This document shows positions 13,548 to 15,256 of a stretch of DNA of 15,256 bases, in pieces (within the stretch, counting starts at the first letter, position 1; every line of letters starts with the position of its first letter). Both the position numbers and the translations under genes were made by a program. The stretch spans positions 23,891-39,146 of the forward strand of contig CAJTMZ010000025.1 of NCBI GenBank assembly GCA_910577445.1, given 5' to 3'. This DNA is from an uncultured Lachnospiraceae bacterium. Its GTDB lineage: Bacteria > Bacillota > Clostridia > Lachnospirales > Lachnospiraceae. The notes under the pieces were generated by a model. That model was not told the DNA's origin and ran no database searches. It was given only the letters and a program-made list of their open reading frames with translations.

Positions 13548-14947
13548 CAGGCTTTTTCTTCCACAATATTCTGCATCCACACATTGCTTTTTACCATGAA
13601 AAATCCCAGAATCACTTTGAAAAACTCAGTGAACTGTACAAGGAAAAACACGGTGACGATGGGAAGGGCGGTGTGATTCGCGAGAAAGTAAGCAAAAGGA
13701 ATCACAAGAACCCAGGTGTAAACACTGTCAAACAGGAAAGTGACAATCGTCTTTCCTCCCGAGCGCAGGGTAAAATAGGCACAGTGGGCGAAAGCGCATA
13801 AGGGCATAACAAGCGCGGCAATTACGATAAAGGTACGGGCAAGCGATTTGATGCTTTCCTCGGTCTTATATATGGAAGGAAAAAATCTTCCTACGGCTAT
13901 CATAAAGGCGGCGATGACCGCGCAGGAAAAGACGCTGAAGAAAATCATCTTATTATCCGCATCCTTTGCCTCCTCCTTTTTGCCGGCGCCAAGAAGCTGG
14001 CCTACCACAATGGCGATACAGCCGCCTAACTGGATATACACCGTATTGAACAGATTGCTGATAGTGGAGGAAATATTCTGGGCGGCGACCACTTCAAGGC
14101 CCCGGACAGCGTAGCACTGGGAAATCACGGCCATGCCGGAAGCCCAGAGCATTTCGTTAATCATCAAAGGAGAGCCTTTGATTAAAATTCCCTTAAGCGT
14201 GTGCCATGGAATTTTGAAGCTTCTGTAAACGCCGACAATATAAGGATTTTCTTTTTTATGTCTGTGCGTCCAGACGATAACGATGGCGAACTCCGCAAAA
14301 CGGGCGATTACCGTTGCAATGGCTGCGCCGCGGATGCCAAGTGCGGGGCTGCCAAATACGCCGAAAATCAGTATGTAGTCCAGAATTAAGTTTGTGGCCA
14401 CGGCGGCAATACCCGCAAGCATGGGGATAAAGGTCTGCCCTGTTTCGCGGATGGTGCTGATGTAAGCCTGACCCAGAGCAAAGGGAAGCAGGCCAATCAA
14501 CATGATTGCCAGATATTCTTTGCCGTATTTAAGCGCGAGCGTGATGTCGCCAACGCTTCCGGTGTCGTTTAAGTAGAGGGAAATCAACTGCGTGTCAAAA
14601 AAGCCGAACAGAAAAAGCGCGGCCCCCGCAATCAGGGCGCATATGTACAGCTTAAAGCGAAAAGCGTGCTTCTGCCCCTCGTAGTCCCCTTTTCCATAAA
14701 ACTGTGTACCGAAAATGCCGGCGCCGGAGACGCCGCCAAAGATGCAGATATTAAAAACAAACATGAGCTGATTGACGATTGCAACGCCTGACATCTGTTC
14801 CGTTCCAATCTGGCCCACCATGATGTTGTCCAGGAAACTCACAAAGCTGGTGATGGTGTTTTGAACAATCATGGGAACCGCAAGATAAAGCACGTAGCGG
14901 TAAAAATCCCGGTCTCCTATAAATTTACTCTTAAACTTTTTCCACAT
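13547..14947 (-). CDS. MATE family efflux transporter
   Basis: A multidrug and toxin extrusion (NorM/DinF-type) exporter in the cytoplasmic membrane, probably using a Na+ or H+ gradient to expel organic compounds; the substrate is unknown. The 466 residues hold about 12 hydrophobic segments in two MatE repeats. Family patterns include the opening LAVPMIVQNTITSFVSFLDNIMVG (MatE helix 1 with the loop to helix 2) and, in repeat two, GSPLMINEMLWASGMAVISQCYAVRG. The ATG at 14947 is chosen because AAGGAGA lies 8-9 bp upstream on the minus strand; a longer frame from 15001 adds 18 residues that precede this ribosome binding site and start near the -10 box. It has its own promoter and shares a terminator with tadA. 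Confidence 0.92.
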   Translation of the reverse strand: MWKKFKSKFIGDRDFYRYVLYLAVPMIVQNTITSFVSFLDNIMVGQIGTEQMSGVAIVNQLMFVFNICIFGGVSGAGIFGTQFYGKGDYEGQKHAFRFKLYICALIAGAALFLFGFFDTQLISLYLNDTGSVGDITLALKYGKEYLAIMLIGLLPFALGQAYISTIRETGQTFIPMLAGIAAVATNLILDYILIFGVFGSPALGIRGAAIATVIARFAEFAIVIVWTHRHKKENPYIVGVYRSFKIPWHTLKGILIKGSPLMINEMLWASGMAVISQCYAVRGLEVVAAQNISSTISNLFNTVYIQLGGCIAIVVGQLLGAGKKEEAKDADNKMIFFSVFSCAVIAAFMIAVGRFFPSIYKTEESIKSLARTFIVIAALVMPLCAFAHCAYFTLRSGGKTIVTFLFDSVYTWVLVIPFAYFLANHTALPIVTVFFLVQFTEFFKVILGFFMVKSNVWMQNIVEEKA

Positions 14948-14982
14948 GGTAAAATCTCCTTGCAAAATGTGCATGTCAGACC

Positions 14983-15011
14983 ATTTTAATAGAAAGTTCA
15001 TATACCGTCAA
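14983..15011 (-). promoter_or_regulatory. Sigma-A promoter for the MATE gene
   Basis: On the minus strand, TTGACG (15011-15006), a 17-bp spacer and TAAAAT (14988-14983), each a 5/6 match, about 36 bp before the ATG. Confidence 0.75.
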
Positions 15012-15034
15012 TACATAAAAATAAATAAAATGGA

Positions 15035-15063
15035 TTGACTTGTATTTTTTTACACAGTATAAT
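15035..15063 (+). promoter_or_regulatory. Sigma-A promoter for tRNA-Ser
   Basis: TTGACT (15035-15040), a 17-bp spacer and a perfect TATAAT (15058-15063). It diverges from the MATE promoter with 23 bp between the two -35 boxes. The expected leader of about 44 nt contains a small hairpin, TTCAGG-GAAT-CCTGAA (15080-15095). Confidence 0.85.
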
Positions 15064-15113
15064 AAGGAAGTCTGAAATGTTCAGGGAATCCTGAAGAATT
15101 TCGGAGAATATAT

Positions 15114-15199
15114 GGAGTCGTATCGAAGTGGTCATAACGGGGCGCACTCGAAATGCGTTTGCCCTCCGGGGCACGAGGGTTCGAATCCCTCCGACTCCG
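15114..15199 (+). tRNA. tRNA-Ser (anticodon CGA)
   Basis: A class II tRNA of 86 nt reading UCG codons. The acceptor stem is GGAGTCG/CGACTCC with G as discriminator. The anticodon stem GCGCA/TGCGT encloses loop CTCGAAA, with CGA at 15149-15151. The long variable arm has a GCCC-TCCG-GGGC stem, as required of tRNA-Ser. The T arm is GAGGG-TTCGAAT-CCCTC. CCA is not encoded; GC and a T5 run (15201-15205) follow, so CCA must be added after transcription. The T-run may serve as the terminator. Confidence 0.95.
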
Positions 15200-15256
15200 C
15201 TTTTTGATTCCCGCGGGCAATGAGCCAAGCGGCTGCGAAGCAGACATTTGGCGAAT

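Noticed and set aside
15114..15256. tRNA as an integration site (att) with a mobile element beyond
   Set aside because: The window ends about 57 bp after the tRNA. No integrase and no direct repeat of the tRNA 3' end is visible.

Overview
The window looks like ordinary chromosome from a Firmicute of the class Clostridia, most likely a Lachnospiraceae gut-type bacterium. This is inferred from gene content (GH51 arabinofuranosidase, MsmK-type sugar ABC ATPase, YesL/DUF624 protein, CdaR/PucR-type regulator, MATE exporter), strong AGGAGG-type ribosome binding sites, near-consensus sigma-A promoters, a Gram-positive-like signal recognition particle (SRP) RNA and mixed base composition. No phage, insertion sequence, CRISPR array or plasmid function is visible.

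Left part (1-6490, + strand). A cytoplasmic GH51 alpha-L-arabinofuranosidase has its own promoter, preceded by a 16-bp direct repeat. Methionyl-tRNA synthetase (metG), a monoacylglycerol-lipase-like alpha/beta hydrolase and a small secreted protein of unknown function follow, then a D-lactate-dehydrogenase-like 2-hydroxyacid dehydrogenase whose start codon is caught in an 8-bp inverted repeat. A two-part GC-rich hairpin ends this stretch.

Middle part (6530-11690, + strand). A TTGTAA-17-TATAAT promoter drives a tight run of GNAT acetyltransferase, tandem HD/HD-GYP protein and YesL-like membrane protein. An independently expressed MsmK/UgpC-type ABC ATPase follows, with codon use unlike its neighbours, a CcpA-cre-like site upstream and a clear terminator downstream. 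No permease or solute-binding protein lies nearby, so this ATPase probably serves sugar transporters encoded elsewhere. A CdaR/PucR-family regulator has its own extended -10 promoter.

Right part (11690-15256). A two-domain protein of unknown function (DUF6128-like C-terminus) starts at a TTG codon buried in a 12-bp hairpin. Next, on the minus strand, is an SRP RNA gene with a perfect-spacing promoter and apparently no Alu domain, divergent from tadA. tadA and a MATE exporter converge on a shared bidirectional terminator. A tRNA-Ser(CGA) gene diverges from the MATE gene.

The genes are mostly housekeeping plus carbohydrate metabolism. I found no convincing new multi-gene system. The best leads are the Alu-less SRP RNA, two hairpins that enclose start codons while leaving the Shine-Dalgarno (SD) sequence in the loop, the tandem HD protein, and the secreted protein with a Phe-rich basic C-terminus.
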